A stretch of DNA of 64,000 bases from Corynebacterium diphtheriae (GCF_001457455.1 NZ_LN831026.1:62001-126000); one strand, 5' to 3'. Shown: positions 1-8,040, numbered from the stretch's first letter. Translations and numbers: made by a program. The notes: generated by a model not told the origin, from the letters alone.

Positions 1-787
1 CGAAGGTGTCAACGACTACGGTGTGGCCGTCGATAAGCTCGGTGTGGAGGCTGCGATTTTCTTGGTCAGAGCCCAAGAAGGATGCGACGAAGTCATTGGC
101 GGGGTGGGCGAAAATATGGGCGGGGGAGCCCTGCTGGGCAATCTTGCCACCCTTTTCTAGCACCACGATGTGGTCGCCTACGCAGAAGGCCTCGTCGATG
201 TCGTGGGTGACCATGACCACCGTTTTATGCAGGCGGGATTGCAAGTCGATGAGTTGTTTTTGCAATGAGCGTCGCACGATGGGATCCACTGCGCCGAAGG
301 GCTCGTCCATGAGCAAGATGTCGGGGTCGGAGGCCAGCGCCCGCGCCACACCGACGCGTTGTTGTTGGCCGCCGGAGAGCTCGCCAGGGTAGCGGTTGGC
401 TAACGACGGCTCCAGGTCGACGTCGGCAAGCGCTTGTTTGGCACGCCGCTCAATTTCAGCTTTGGGCTCCTTGTTGAGCGTGGGAACCAAAGCAATGTTT
501 TGAATCACGGTGCGGTGTGGCAACAGCCCAGCGCTTTGAATCACATAGCCGATGGAACGTCGTAACTGCACCGGATCCGTCTCAGCGACATCCTTACCGC
601 GCACAATCACACGGCCCTCGGTGGGCTCGACCATGCGATTAATCATGCGCAACAGCGTGGTCTTACCGCTTCCCGACGACCCCACCAACACCGTCGTCTT
701 GCCCTTGGGGATAAACAGGCTGAAATCGGCCACGGCTTTTTCACCACGCTTGCCATAGCGCTTACTCACCGACTCAAACTCGATCAT
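1..787 (-). CDS. Osmoprotectant (glycine betaine/carnitine/choline) ABC transporter ATP-binding protein, 3' end outside window
   Basis: About 262 residues are visible; the C-terminus lies beyond the left edge. I translated this from the reverse strand: the start is the ATG at 787 (MIEFESVSKRYG). The Walker A loop GSSGSGKTT sits at residues 36-44, followed by a Q-loop (YVIQSAGLLPHRTV), the signature LSGGQQQRVGVARAL and Walker B ILLMDEPFGAVDP, then the H-loop MVTHDIDEA. The 'IQ' Q-loop and the 'FGAVDPIVRR' segment are typical of ProV/OpuCA-type ATPases, which energise import of compatible solutes. The gene ends before rskA but the two are probably not co-transcribed by design: the spacing is 9 bp, so read-through from sigK-rskA is possible. 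A matching ProX/OpuCC-type binding protein lies far away at 46.5 kb. The sub-family assignment is inference; ABC importer ATPase is secure. Confidence 0.85.
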   Translation of the reverse strand, partial: MIEFESVSKRYGKRGEKAVADFSLFIPKGKTTVLVGSSGSGKTTLLRMINRMVEPTEGRVIVRGKDVAETDPVQLRRSIGYVIQSAGLLPHRTVIQNIALVPTLNKEPKAEIERRAKQALADVDLEPSLANRYPGELSGGQQQRVGVARALASDPDILLMDEPFGAVDPIVRRSLQKQLIDLQSRLHKTVVMVTHDIDEAFCVGDHIVVLEKGGKIAQQGSPAHIFAHPANDFVASFLGSDQENRSLHTELIDGHTVVVDTF

Positions 788-796
788 GACGCCACG

Positions 797-1405
797 CTAC
801 ACTACGACCTCGGCAAGTACCTTTCCTCGCGGAGAAGTACTACCAGCCATAGGCTCCTCAGTAATCATCACCTTGTGGGTATCCCCCGGCAACGGCATCC
901 ACACATCAGTGTGTTCCTCCGGGCCAATAACACCAGCCGATTCCATCGAACCATCCGTCTTAACCGCCCACACTTGGGCGCCCATGCCGTGCCCAACCGC
1001 AGGAGCACCATCAACCATGGCACCACCAGAATTCATCGACTGCGACACCACAATGTCCAATGTGGCACCCATCGCCGACGCATCCGCCTGGCGTACATCA
1101 GAGGCAGCCAAAATGCTATCCATCTGAGCATGTGGATCCACAGCCTGCCACGGCTGATACACCGCTGTTACCACACCAGCAAGCAGCACTACCGACGCAG
1201 CCATCGACGCAAATACCAGTCCTGGGCGGCGGCGTCGCAACGGCGTAACCGTAGCCAACTGCTTCGGTTCTGGCTGTGATGGCTGCTCCTGTGGGGTAGC
1301 TGCGATGGCATCCATAACGCTGAGCTTCAACGCCGGTGGTGGTGTCAGCGGAGCAGGGGAAACATTGAGAGCATCTTCTATATCTCGGGGGAAGTTGTTA
1401 CTCAT
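797..1405 (-). CDS. rskA: Anti-sigma-K factor, RskA family
   Basis: 202 aa. The protein has a cytoplasmic N-terminal part, a single transmembrane segment at about residues 62-83 preceded by RRRRPG, and an extracytoplasmic domain ending in QVWAVKTDGSMESAGVIGP and PMAGSTSPRGKVLAEVVV. This matches the conserved anti-sigma-K domain, where QVW..D...AG and S..P.G recur. RskA proteins bind and silence their sigma factor until regulated proteolysis releases it. The ATG overlaps the end of sigK by 4 bp, so translation is coupled, as expected for a sigma/anti-sigma pair. The N-terminal region is short and proline-rich, without an obvious HxxxCxxC zinc anti-sigma motif. Confidence 0.88.
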   Translation of the reverse strand: MSNNFPRDIEDALNVSPAPLTPPPALKLSVMDAIAATPQEQPSQPEPKQLATVTPLRRRRPGLVFASMAASVVLLAGVVTAVYQPWQAVDPHAQMDSILAASDVRQADASAMGATLDIVVSQSMNSGGAMVDGAPAVGHGMGAQVWAVKTDGSMESAGVIGPEEHTDVWMPLPGDTHKVMITEEPMAGSTSPRGKVLAEVVV

Positions 1406-1986
1406 CGTGCTGCTCCCGTCGCAGATAAATGGGGGTGAACAATCTGGCGTAGTTTTTTCAAGCCGTCGCGTAGCCGTGTTTTCGCTGTTCCCAACGGAAC
1501 GCCCGTGGCCTCTGCAATCTCGCTATGAGTAAGACCTTGGAAATACGACAACATAATGGCCGTCCGGTGTGGCTCGCCAATGGAATCGACAAGCGCACGA
1601 ACCTGCTGCGACTCCAAAGACTCCACCGCCTCCTCCTCAGCGGCACACCATGTGGTGGCGCTATGGAGAAAATCAGTGGTATCGCGCTTTTTCGAAGCAA
1701 TATCAGAACGAACGCGATCAATAGCCCGCGACCGAGCTAACCGCAAAATCCACGACCGTGCCGAACCACGGGAGGCGTCGAAACTCGGCGCAGTGCGCCA
1801 CACCTCGACAAAAACCTCCTGGGTTACTTCCTCTGCCTGCGCACGATCATGAATCACCTGAGTGCTCAGGCCTAAAACATAGGGCGCGAGCTGGTCATAA
1901 AGCTGCGCGAAAGCCGCTTGGTCACCAGAAGCAACCGCGACGAGTAAATCATCGGGATCCATGACCAATAACTCTACAGCGGTCAC
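1402..1986 (-). CDS. sigK: ECF RNA polymerase sigma factor, SigK type
   Basis: 194 aa from the GTG at 1986; an internal ATG (MDPDDLL) at 1962 is an alternative start. Region 2 is visible as FAQLYDQLAPYVLGLSTQV and QAEEVTQEVFVEVWRTAPSF. Region 4 is visible as LSYFQGLTHSEIAEATGVP followed by GTAKTRLRDGLKKL. Assignment to SigK rests on the adjacent RskA-type anti-sigma gene and on the nearby divergent dipZ, which belongs to the SigK regulon in Mycobacterium tuberculosis (mpt83-dipZ-mpt70). The gene lies 26 bp downstream of a small lipoprotein gene on the same strand, suggesting a lipoprotein-sigK-rskA transcript that SigK could autoregulate. That regulation is inference. Confidence 0.88.
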   Translation of the reverse strand: MTAVELLVMDPDDLLVAVASGDQAAFAQLYDQLAPYVLGLSTQVIHDRAQAEEVTQEVFVEVWRTAPSFDASRGSARSWILRLARSRAIDRVRSDIASKKRDTTDFLHSATTWCAAEEEAVESLESQQVRALVDSIGEPHRTAIMLSYFQGLTHSEIAEATGVPLGTAKTRLRDGLKKLRQIVHPHLSATGAAR

Positions 1987-2012
1987 ACCGCATACAGCGA
2001 CCAGCGAAAAAT

Positions 2013-2258
2013 CTACTTCTGCATTGCGTCAGACTCGTGGGTCATCTTGTCATGATCCATCTTTCCGTCCATCTTGTCGTGCTCCATCTTGTCCGACTCC
2101 ATCATCTTGTCGGATTCAGGCGTCATCTTCTCGGAGCTCATCTGGGTGCTTGTCTCGGAAGTCATCTTCTCGGAGGTGCCGTTATCGCCGCAGGCTGCAA
2201 GGCCGAATGCGCCGGCTGCGAACATCATGGTCAGGGCTGCTTTGGTGGTCATACGCAT
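2013..2258 (-). CDS. Small Met/Asp/Lys/His-rich lipoprotein
   Basis: 81 aa from the ATG at 2258, chosen because AAGGAG lies 9 bp upstream; an in-frame upstream ATG has no such site. A signal peptide with lipobox FGLAAC is followed by a low-complexity mature part of about 60 residues built from repeats of the form (E/S/H)(S)DKM, for example ESDKMMESDKMEHDKMDGKM. Each repeat supplies Met plus Asp/His, so metal (copper-type) binding or a redox-sensitive methionine surface is possible; no family is recognised. It sits directly upstream of sigK and back-to-back with dipZ, the place that Mpt70/Mpt83 lipoproteins occupy functionally in mycobacteria, although it has no fasciclin domain. Confidence 0.75.
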   Translation of the reverse strand: MRMTTKAALTMMFAAGAFGLAACGDNGTSEKMTSETSTQMSSEKMTPESDKMMESDKMEHDKMDGKMDHDKMTHESDAMQK

Positions 2259-2340
2259 GAGTGAATACTCCTTATGTTTCACGATTACTTGCTTACTTGA
2301 AGGCTGACACCAGGAGTGCTCCCTGTGTGTCTCATAGGGG

Positions 2341-2358
2341 TATTCGGAGCTCCGATGG
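2341..2358 (-). promoter_or_regulatory. Palindrome and possible SigK-type promoter upstream of the lipoprotein-sigK-rskA genes
   Basis: The 12-bp perfect palindrome TCGGAGCTCCGA lies at 2344-2355. Read on the minus strand, the same block contains CCATCGG then CCGAATA separated by a few bases, resembling the CC-rich ECF promoter elements reported for SigK (recalled from memory, spacing not verified). It lies about 80 bp before the lipoprotein start and about 130 bp before the divergent dipZ start. Either an operator or an ECF promoter would fit. Confidence 0.4.
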
Positions 2359-2488
2359 GAAACGGATTGCGGTTGGGTGAAAAAAGTTTTTTCTCATTGT
2401 GAGCAATCCATAGCGGTGGGTGGCTCCGTATCAACTGACAGCAACGTTGAAAACCTAACCACCACTGCGATGAGGGAGTACGTAACAG

Positions 2489-4129
2489 ATGTTTGAATTG
2501 GCCACAATTGGATTAATCGGTGGCATTGTCACCGGTATATCCCCATGTATCTTGCCGGTTTTGCCGGTGGTTCTCGCCGTGTCGGTGGGCCGCAGACCAA
2601 CCCATGTGGTTGCTGGCCTAGCGCTCAGCTTTGCCACCATTACGCTGCTGGGCACTGTGATTTTAAGTTCTTTGGGTCTTCCTAAAGATGTATTGCGCTG
2701 GACGGGTGTCGGCCTGCTGGTGATCGTCGGTTTGAGCATGATGATCCCTAAGCTGGGTGAGCTGGTCGAGGAACCATTTAGTCGCATTCCGCGCCCAACT
2801 TTCTTGCAGCAAAAGGCCCGCGACAAGGGTGGCTTTATGATCGGCCTGGCCCTAGGTGCAGTGTATGTTCCCTGCGCAGGTCCTATTCTGGCTGCTATTA
2901 CCGTCGCCGGCGCGACGGGTGACATCGGTTGGCCAACGGTTGTGCTCACCGTGGCATTTGCCGTAGGTGCGAGCCTTCCGCTGCTGGTGTTTGCGCTGGC
3001 GGGTAACAAGATGGGTGAGAAGATCGACGCGATCCGTAAACACATGAAGCTTGTTGGTGCGGTTATTTTGGCGCTGGCGTTGGCTATGGCGTTGAACATT
3101 CCTGAGCGTGTGCAGCGTGCGATCCCCGACTGGACTGCTGGTGTGCAAAAGCAGATTAGTGAAAATGACAAGGTTCGTGGTGCTTTGAGTTCCGGTGGTG
3201 GCTCCTTGGCTGCGTGCCGCGACGCCGACCCATCGATGCTGCATGACTGCGGTGAGGCACCGGAGTTTGAGGGCCTGACTGGCTGGTTTAACACGGATAA
3301 GCCTGTGTCTACGCACAGCGGCCAGGTAACGCTTGTGGACTTTTGGGCCTACGCGTGCATCAACTGCCAGCGCGCGGGCGAGCACATCACCAAGCTTTAC
3401 GACGCCTACCGCGACGCAGGCCTGCAAGTCGTAGGCGTACACGCCCCCGAGTATGGCTTTGAGCACGAGCTCGCCAATGTGAAAGATGCTGCCAAACGCG
3501 AAGGCATTAACTATCCAGTGGCCCAGGACAACGACTTTGTCACATGGAAAAAGTACAACAACCGCTACTGGCCAGCTCGTTACCTGATTGACGCTCAGGG
3601 CAATGTGCGCCACATCCACGAAGGTGAGGGTGCATACAAGGAAACTGAACAACTGGTGCGCGAACTCCTGCGTGAAGCAAACCCCCAAGTATCACTGCCG
3701 GAGCCAGTAGAAAAGGGCGTCGAAAAGCACGATGCGCAACTCACTCAGCGTCGCAACCCCGAAACTTACCTTGGCTACGAGCGTGCCCGCTACTTCACCA
3801 ACAGCAACTACGGCCCAGGTGAGCGCACCCTCGAATTCAACGCACCAAAAGTCGGGCAATACACCCTCAGCGGAACCTGGGAGATTGCATCCGACCACAT
3901 CAACCCTGTTAAAGACGCTGCACTGTCCGTGAACATTCACGCAGCAACCGTGCAAACAGTTGTCTCCGGCACCGGAACCCTCGAAGTGACCTACCCCGAT
4001 GGCCACACCAAGGAATTTAAGGTGGCCGACGGCACCGTCAACGTGGTGGAACAAGACGAGCCTCTCGACGGAATCCTCACCGTGAAGCCATCCCAAGGCG
4101 TGAGCTTCTACTCGCTAACCTTCGGCTAA
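2489..4129 (+). CDS. dipZ: DipZ: CcdA-like membrane domain fused to thioredoxin-like domain
   Basis: 546 aa. Residues 1-210 are a CcdA/DsbD-type multi-pass domain with cysteines in TGISPCILPVLP and GAVYVPCAGPIL, which carry electrons across the membrane. An exported redoxin domain follows, with the active site FWAYACINCQRA near residue 290. The C-terminal 140 residues (starting LGYERARYF) form the beta-rich carbohydrate-binding-like module seen in mycobacterial DipZ. Length agrees with the family (about 550-690 aa). GAGGGAG precedes the ATG at a good distance. It is divergent from the lipoprotein-sigK-rskA genes, so it probably takes part in extracytoplasmic disulfide reduction under SigK control, as in the mpt83-dipZ-mpt70 cluster. 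Confidence 0.93.
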   Translation: MFELATIGLIGGIVTGISPCILPVLPVVLAVSVGRRPTHVVAGLALSFATITLLGTVILSSLGLPKDVLRWTGVGLLVIVGLSMMIPKLGELVEEPFSRIPRPTFLQQKARDKGGFMIGLALGAVYVPCAGPILAAITVAGATGDIGWPTVVLTVAFAVGASLPLLVFALAGNKMGEKIDAIRKHMKLVGAVILALALAMALNIPERVQRAIPDWTAGVQKQISENDKVRGALSSGGGSLAACRDADPSMLHDCGEAPEFEGLTGWFNTDKPVSTHSGQVTLVDFWAYACINCQRAGEHITKLYDAYRDAGLQVVGVHAPEYGFEHELANVKDAAKREGINYPVAQDNDFVTWKKYNNRYWPARYLIDAQGNVRHIHEGEGAYKETEQLVRELLREANPQVSLPEPVEKGVEKHDAQLTQRRNPETYLGYERARYFTNSNYGPGERTLEFNAPKVGQYTLSGTWEIASDHINPVKDAALSVNIHAATVQTVVSGTGTLEVTYPDGHTKEFKVADGTVNVVEQDEPLDGILTVKPSQGVSFYSLTFG

Positions 4130-4144
4130 GCCGCATATGAAAAA

Positions 4145-4198
4145 CGGCCAGATGAGTTGGGCACAATGTTGCTGTCCAACCCACCTAGCCGATTTTTA
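4145..4198 (+). terminator. Probable dipZ terminator
   Basis: A stem GTTGGGCA (4156-4163) pairs with TGTCCAAC (4173-4180), and outer CGGC/GCCG bases (4145-4148 and 4188-4191) can extend it. ATTTTTATT follows immediately. It lies 15 bp after the dipZ stop and abuts the stop of the convergent MerR gene. Confidence 0.5.
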
Positions 4199-4963
4199 TT
4201 GGGTGTGGCGTTGAGCGTTGCTCTGAATAGCCTTCTCCAACCAGACCGCCAAGCCTTTCGCGTACTTGTCATAATGCGCGGTAAAGCGCGGATCGGCAGT
4301 GTAGCCCTGAGCAATCAGCGCATGCTTGCTGTGTGAAACCGGAAACCATTGCGATAAACATGCCCGGTGTTCCTCTGCGAGTGCATGTGCGTCTGGGGAA
4401 TCAGGGGCCATACCCGATTCGAAAGCTTGGGCAAGGCGCTGGTCTAGCTTGTGCATGACCATCTGCCGAGCAGCAAAGTCGTCCTTGCCCAGCTGTGCTG
4501 CGCGCTGTTGGGAGATTGCCCAGTCTTCGGTGTCACCCCATCGCTCCTCGGCTTCCTTCTCCCACTTGCTCCATTCGCGGCCAAGGACCTTCGCGGTGTG
4601 GTCTGCAGAGAGCGGTTCGTTGTGGTTCATGGTGTCCTCCAAAAGTTGATGTACAGATTCGATCATGGAAGTCACACGATGTTTCCGCTGTTGCAGAAGT
4701 TCCAGCTGTCGTTGGAGATGGTCCGCGGGAGAGCTGTTGCTTTCGAGCATGTCGCGGATGGTTTTTAGCGGCATGCCAGTTTCGCGGTACAGCAAGACCT
4801 GGTAAATCTGGGCAACATCCTCCTCGCTGTAGAGGCGGTAATCGGCCCAACTGCGCCATTGGGGGCTGACTAGTCCGATGTCATCCCAATGGTGAAGAGT
4901 GCGCACGCTTACACCGACGAGGTCTGCTACTTCACCAACAGTGCGAAGATTGTGTTCTTCCAT
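4196..4963 (-). CDS. MerR-family regulator with TipAS-like effector domain
   Basis: 255 aa from the ATG at 4963 (MEEHNLRTVG); the ATG at 4975 is possible. The N-terminal MerR winged helix is complete: VGEVADLVGVSVRTLHHWDD, then SWADYRLYSEEDVAQIYQVL and TGMPLKTI. A coiled-coil region (LQRQLELLQQRKHRVTSMI) leads to a C-terminal all-helical TipAS/Mta-type domain containing DDFAARQ and LAEEHRACLSQWF. Members respond to thiopeptides or other amphiphilic drugs and usually activate their own promoter. A dyad just upstream supports autoregulation. No obvious efflux pump lies next to it, so its targets are unknown. Confidence 0.85.
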   Translation of the reverse strand: MEEHNLRTVGEVADLVGVSVRTLHHWDDIGLVSPQWRSWADYRLYSEEDVAQIYQVLLYRETGMPLKTIRDMLESNSSPADHLQRQLELLQQRKHRVTSMIESVHQLLEDTMNHNEPLSADHTAKVLGREWSKWEKEAEERWGDTEDWAISQQRAAQLGKDDFAARQMVMHKLDQRLAQAFESGMAPDSPDAHALAEEHRACLSQWFPVSHSKHALIAQGYTADPRFTAHYDKYAKGLAVWLEKAIQSNAQRHTQ

Positions 4964-4977
4964 GGGAGTTACCATTC

Positions 4978-5001
4978 ACCCTGACGCGGTGTGAGGGTCA
5001 A
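4978..5001 (-). promoter_or_regulatory. MerR-type operator-promoter of the TipA-like gene
   Basis: On the minus strand a TTGACC -35 (5001-4996) overlaps an inverted repeat, ACCCTCAC (4998-4991) and GTCAGGGT (4985-4978), with one mismatch. The dyad fills an unusually long spacer of about 19 bp before a weak -10, as expected for promoters twisted open by MerR proteins. The first base of the ATG at 4963 falls 7 bp after that -10, so the transcript may be leaderless. Confidence 0.6.
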
Positions 5002-5026
5002 GCGGGCCGATTTTTATTAGATTCGA

Positions 5027-5194
5027 CTACTGCTCGTCGATCTTCTTCTTTACGGCTTCTTGTACTTGGTCTACCTTGTCCGCGTACTTGCCTTCGGTTT
5101 TGGAGTCGATAAAGTCGCCGGCCTTATCCACGGCCTCCTTCACCTTGTCGGAGTTGTTGTTAATCAGGTCTTTAGCTTTGTTGAGAATATCCAT
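5027..5194 (-). CDS. Small antitoxin-like protein (Rv0909/MT0933 family)
   Basis: 55 aa. The protein is highly charged and helical: MDILNKAKDLINNNSDKVKE, then AVDKAGDFIDSKTEGKYADK and VDQVQEAVKKKIDEQ. The pattern K...A.DKAGDFID.KT.GKY.D.V..AQ is that of the actinobacterial MT0933-type antitoxin family. In this window no toxin gene lies next to it; the neighbours are a MerR regulator and an M20 peptidase. It could equally be a stand-alone stress protein of the same fold. Function as an antitoxin is inference from family resemblance only. Confidence 0.7.
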   Translation of the reverse strand: MDILNKAKDLINNNSDKVKEAVDKAGDFIDSKTEGKYADKVDQVQEAVKKKIDEQ

Positions 5195-5204
5195 GCAGGT
5201 CAGT

Positions 5205-6515
5205 CTACAGAAATTTCTCTACTAGCTGCTGGTATCCGGCAACAGTGAGGCGGAGATCTTCGAGGTGGAGGTACTCGTCATGGGAGTGGAGTTGGTCGTG
5301 AACATGCCCTAGGGTGCGGTCGGGTGCATGGACTGCAAATCCGTAGCCATTGCCACCCATTCGCCGTGCAAAGCGCAGGTCAGAACCACTGGGTGCGATC
5401 ATGGGGATCACGGTGGTGTCGGGGAAAGAGTCGTGGAGGACCTCGGCTAGTGTGCGGTAGAGCGGGGTGTCGGTGGGGGAGATGGTGGCGGGTTCGCAGA
5501 TGAGGTGTTCGATGGTGACGTGGGGTGCGAGATCACCGAGGGCTTGGGTGAGCAGGTCGTCCACGTAGGCGTCGTCGTGCCCTGGGAGAGTACGGATGTC
5601 CATGTCGAGCCAGGCGTGGCTGGGAAGGACGTTGATGGCTTGACCTGCGCGCAGCACGGTTTGGGCGATGGTGAGGTGGGAGATGGCGTGGCCGAAGGCT
5701 GCGAGGTCGCCGAGGTGTTCGTAGCCGGTGCCGTCTCGCAGGGCGGCGGTAGTGGTGGGGTCGAAACGGAAGGCGTCGATAAAGCCGCGCCAGATGTCGT
5801 CGGTGCTTACTTCGGGTTCAAAGGCGGCGATCCGGCGTGCTACTTCGCCGATCGTGGCGATGGCGCTGTCCTTGTTATAGGGGGCGGAGCCGTGGCCGGC
5901 GTCGCCATAGACGTGGAGGCGACGCTGGGCAGCGCCTTTTTCGCCGACGTAGATGATGGTGGAGTCGGAGCCATCACGGCCTGGGATGTGGGACCCGCCG
6001 GTTTCAGAGATACAGTTCTTCCAGCTCAACGCGTCGGGGTGGTGTTGGGCTAGCCAAGCTGCGCCGAGGCCACCGCGGGCTTCTTCGTCGGCAAGCGCTG
6101 CGAAGTAAAGAGTGCCGGCGTTGCCGCCAGTACGGGCAACATGTCGGGTGACGGCGGCCATGGTAGCGGTAATAAAGAGCATGTCGACGCTGCCGCGACC
6201 GTAGAGTTTGCCGTCGATGATGGTGGCGTCGAAAGGTGGGACGCTCCAATGTTGCGTATCGACGGGCACCACATCGGTGTGGCCTAAGAAGGTGAGGGGC
6301 TCGGCGGTAGGGTCGCTTCCGGTAGCAGTGACGACGAGGCTGACGCGCCCTGGGTGAGGTTCGAAGCGCTGGATGTTCACGGGACTCCCCGCGAAGAACT
6401 CTTCTAAAGTGGCCGCATTGCGTTCCTCGTGGCCGGAGTCTGGTGTGAGGTCGTTGACGCAGGCGTTGCGGATGAGTTCGGTGAGCAGGGCGAGGGTGTC
6501 GTCGTAAAGCGTCAT
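5205..6515 (-). CDS. M20-family zinc metallopeptidase / deacylase
   Basis: 436 aa from the ATG at 6515 (MTLYDDTLALL). The frame extends to an ATG at 6551 that would overlap the bioB promoter, so I prefer 6515. Metal-site motifs are clear: FLGHTDVVPVD, then LYGRGSVDM, then AALADEEARGG. A dimerisation (lid) domain is followed by PSGSDLRFARRMGG. M20 enzymes hydrolyse amide bonds in small substrates such as N-acyl amino acids, succinyl-DAP or dipeptides; the substrate cannot be read here. The gene is divergent from bioB and unrelated in pathway. Confidence 0.85.
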   Translation of the reverse strand: MTLYDDTLALLTELIRNACVNDLTPDSGHEERNAATLEEFFAGSPVNIQRFEPHPGRVSLVVTATGSDPTAEPLTFLGHTDVVPVDTQHWSVPPFDATIIDGKLYGRGSVDMLFITATMAAVTRHVARTGGNAGTLYFAALADEEARGGLGAAWLAQHHPDALSWKNCISETGGSHIPGRDGSDSTIIYVGEKGAAQRRLHVYGDAGHGSAPYNKDSAIATIGEVARRIAAFEPEVSTDDIWRGFIDAFRFDPTTTAALRDGTGYEHLGDLAAFGHAISHLTIAQTVLRAGQAINVLPSHAWLDMDIRTLPGHDDAYVDDLLTQALGDLAPHVTIEHLICEPATISPTDTPLYRTLAEVLHDSFPDTTVIPMIAPSGSDLRFARRMGGNGYGFAVHAPDRTLGHVHDQLHSHDEYLHLEDLRLTVAGYQQLVEKFL

Positions 6516-6544
6516 GTGTACCACATTAAGGGCAATGGGGGTGA

Positions 6545-6573
6545 TTGACATCCAAGATTAAACACCGTTCAAT
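6545..6573 (+). promoter_or_regulatory. bioB promoter with candidate BioQ operator
   Basis: TTGACA (6545-6550) is followed after 17 bp by TTCAAT (6568-6573). Overlapping it is the dyad at 6558-6572, which reads TTGAACGGTGTTTAA on the minus strand. This resembles the TGAAC-N3-GTTAC operator described for the TetR-type biotin regulator BioQ of C. glutamicum. Overlap of dyad and -10 region suits repression by biotin sufficiency. The assignment is by recalled consensus. Confidence 0.55.
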
Positions 6574-6628
6574 GATTATCGCTAGGATTTTTGGACATCT
6601 ACCAATTGCCACAACATGGGAGCATCAC

Positions 6629-7624
6629 GTGACTGACATTCTAGAACTCGCCCGCACCAAAGTGCTCAACAACGGCGAAGGCCTAAACAAAGAAGAAGTC
6701 CTCCAAGTACTACAACTCGACGAAGCACGCATCCCAGAGCTACTCGAACTCGCCCACGAAGTACGCCTCAAATGGTGCGGCGAAGAAGTAGAAGTAGAAG
6801 GAATCATCTCCCTCAAAACCGGCGGCTGCCCAGAAGACTGCCACTTCTGCTCCCAATCCGGACTCTTCGAATCCCCCGTGCGCTCCGCATGGCTCGACAT
6901 CGCAGGCCTCGTAGAAGCAGCAAAACAAACCCAAAAATCCGGTGCCACCGAATTCTGCATTGTGGCAGCCGTCAAAGGCCCCGACGAGCGCCTGATGAGC
7001 CAGCTTGAAGAAGCCGTCGCCGCCATCAAATCGGAAGTCGACATCGAAGTCGCAGCCTCCATCGGCATCCTCACCCAAGAACAAGTCGATCGCCTCAAAG
7101 CCGCCGGCGTACACCGCTACAACCACAACCTAGAAACCGCACGCTCCTACTTCCCCAACGTAGTGACCACCCACTCCTGGGAATCCCGCCGCGAAACCCT
7201 ACGCATGGTCGGCGAAGCCGGAATGGAAGTCTGCTCCGGTGGCATCATCGGCATGGGTGAAACCCTAGAACAGCGCGCCGAATTTGCCTGTGACCTCGCA
7301 GAACTCAACCCCACCGAAGTTCCCATGAACTTCCTCGACCCACGCCCAGGAACCCCATTCGCGGACTATGAAGTCCTCGACACCACAGATGCATTGCGCG
7401 CAATTGGAGCATTCCGACTTGCGCTTCCTAAAACCATCCTGCGCTTCGCCGGCGGCCGCGAACTCACCCTCGGCGACCTCGGCACCGAGCAAGGCCTCCT
7501 CGGTGGCATTAACGCCGTGATCGTGGGCAACTATCTGACCACCCTCGGCCGCCCCATGGAACAAGACCTCGACATGCTCGGCAAACTCCGCCTACCTATC
7601 AAAGCCCTGAACGCGAGCGTCTAA
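6629..7624 (+). CDS. bioB: Biotin synthase BioB
   Basis: 331 aa from the GTG at 6629, chosen because GGGAG lies 6 bp upstream and the residues encoded before it do not resemble BioB. The radical-SAM cysteine motif is present in [14 protein letters not shown] (CxxxCxxC). Later family blocks are [31 protein letters not shown] and LRFAGGRE. The enzyme inserts sulfur into dethiobiotin. The stop codon overlaps the start of bsaP by one base, so the two are translationally coupled. The upstream dyad suggests biotin-responsive control. Biotin feeds acyl-CoA carboxylases for fatty and mycolic acid synthesis. Confidence 0.96.
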   Translation: MTDILELARTKVLNNGEGLNKEEVLQVLQLDEARIPELLELAHEVRLKWCGEEVEVEGIISLKTGGCPEDCHFCSQSGLFESPVRSAWLDIAGLVEAAKQTQKSGATEFCIVAAVKGPDERLMSQLEEAVAAIKSEVDIEVAASIGILTQEQVDRLKAAGVHRYNHNLETARSYFPNVVTTHSWESRRETLRMVGEAGMEVCSGGIIGMGETLEQRAEFACDLAELNPTEVPMNFLDPRPGTPFADYEVLDTTDALRAIGAFRLALPKTILRFAGGRELTLGDLGTEQGLLGGINAVIVGNYLTTLGRPMEQDLDMLGKLRLPIKALNASV

Positions 7625-7884
7625 TGGCCACACGTACACAATCCACAGAACTCCTCGAAGCCCTCCTCGCCGGCGAAGCACCCCGCTTTCACCCCAACAC
7701 CGGCCAAGAGCTTGTCGACGACATCGAGATCACGCTCTCCCCATCAGCCCGCGCCGGGCTCGAAGCACCCCGCTTTTGCCAGATCTGTGGCCGCCGCATG
7801 GTTGTGCAGGTCCGCCCCGATGGCTGGGAGGCTACCTGTTCACGTCATGGCAGCGTAGATTCCGCTTACTTGGGTAGGCGCTAG
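7624..7884 (+). CDS. bsaP: Biotin synthase auxiliary protein BsaP
   Basis: 86 aa. The ATG overlaps the bioB stop (TAATG). It contains [18 protein letters not shown] then ATCSRHG, giving CxxC...C, a small cysteine cluster consistent with an iron-sulfur or metal site. Actinobacterial BsaP (Rv1590 in M. tuberculosis) is required for BioB activity, as I recall from recent work. The tight coupling to bioB and the conserved Cys/RPDGW..TC block support orthology. The gene would be called a hypothetical protein in older annotations. Confidence 0.85.
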   Translation: MATRTQSTELLEALLAGEAPRFHPNTGQELVDDIEITLSPSARAGLEAPRFCQICGRRMVVQVRPDGWEATCSRHGSVDSAYLGRR

Positions 7885-7894
7885 TGGGCGCACC

Positions 7895-8040
7895 ACCCCC
7901 GTTCACCCCCGAAAAAGACGGCACTTCACACCAAATCTGCTCAAACGGCCGGTTTGGAAGCGATTTGGTGTGAAGTTCCGAGAAAAATCCTTCGAAATAC
8001 CCCCGTTTGGTGGCTCTTCCGGTTTTAGGGTGCATTGATT
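7895..8040. repeat. Dispersed hairpin repeat, copy A
   Basis: A long hairpin has arms ACTTCACACCAAATC (7923-7937) and GATTTGGTGTGAAGT (7962-7976), perfect over 15 bp, with a 24-nt loop containing CAAACGGCCGGTTTG. It is flanked on one side by GTTCACCCCCGAAAAAGACG and on the other by AAATACCCCCGTTTGGTGGC and then an IS-end-like GGCTCTTCCGG. Two further copies lie at 19993-20133 and 20273-20393, in the opposite orientation. It lies 10 bp after bsaP and may also terminate that transcript. Confidence 0.85.

Noticed and set aside
2455-3294. 279-codon frame antisense to dipZ
   Set aside because: It lies wholly opposite a clear dipZ domain and encodes a Ser/Pro/Ala/Arg-rich product with no family features; typical antisense shadow.
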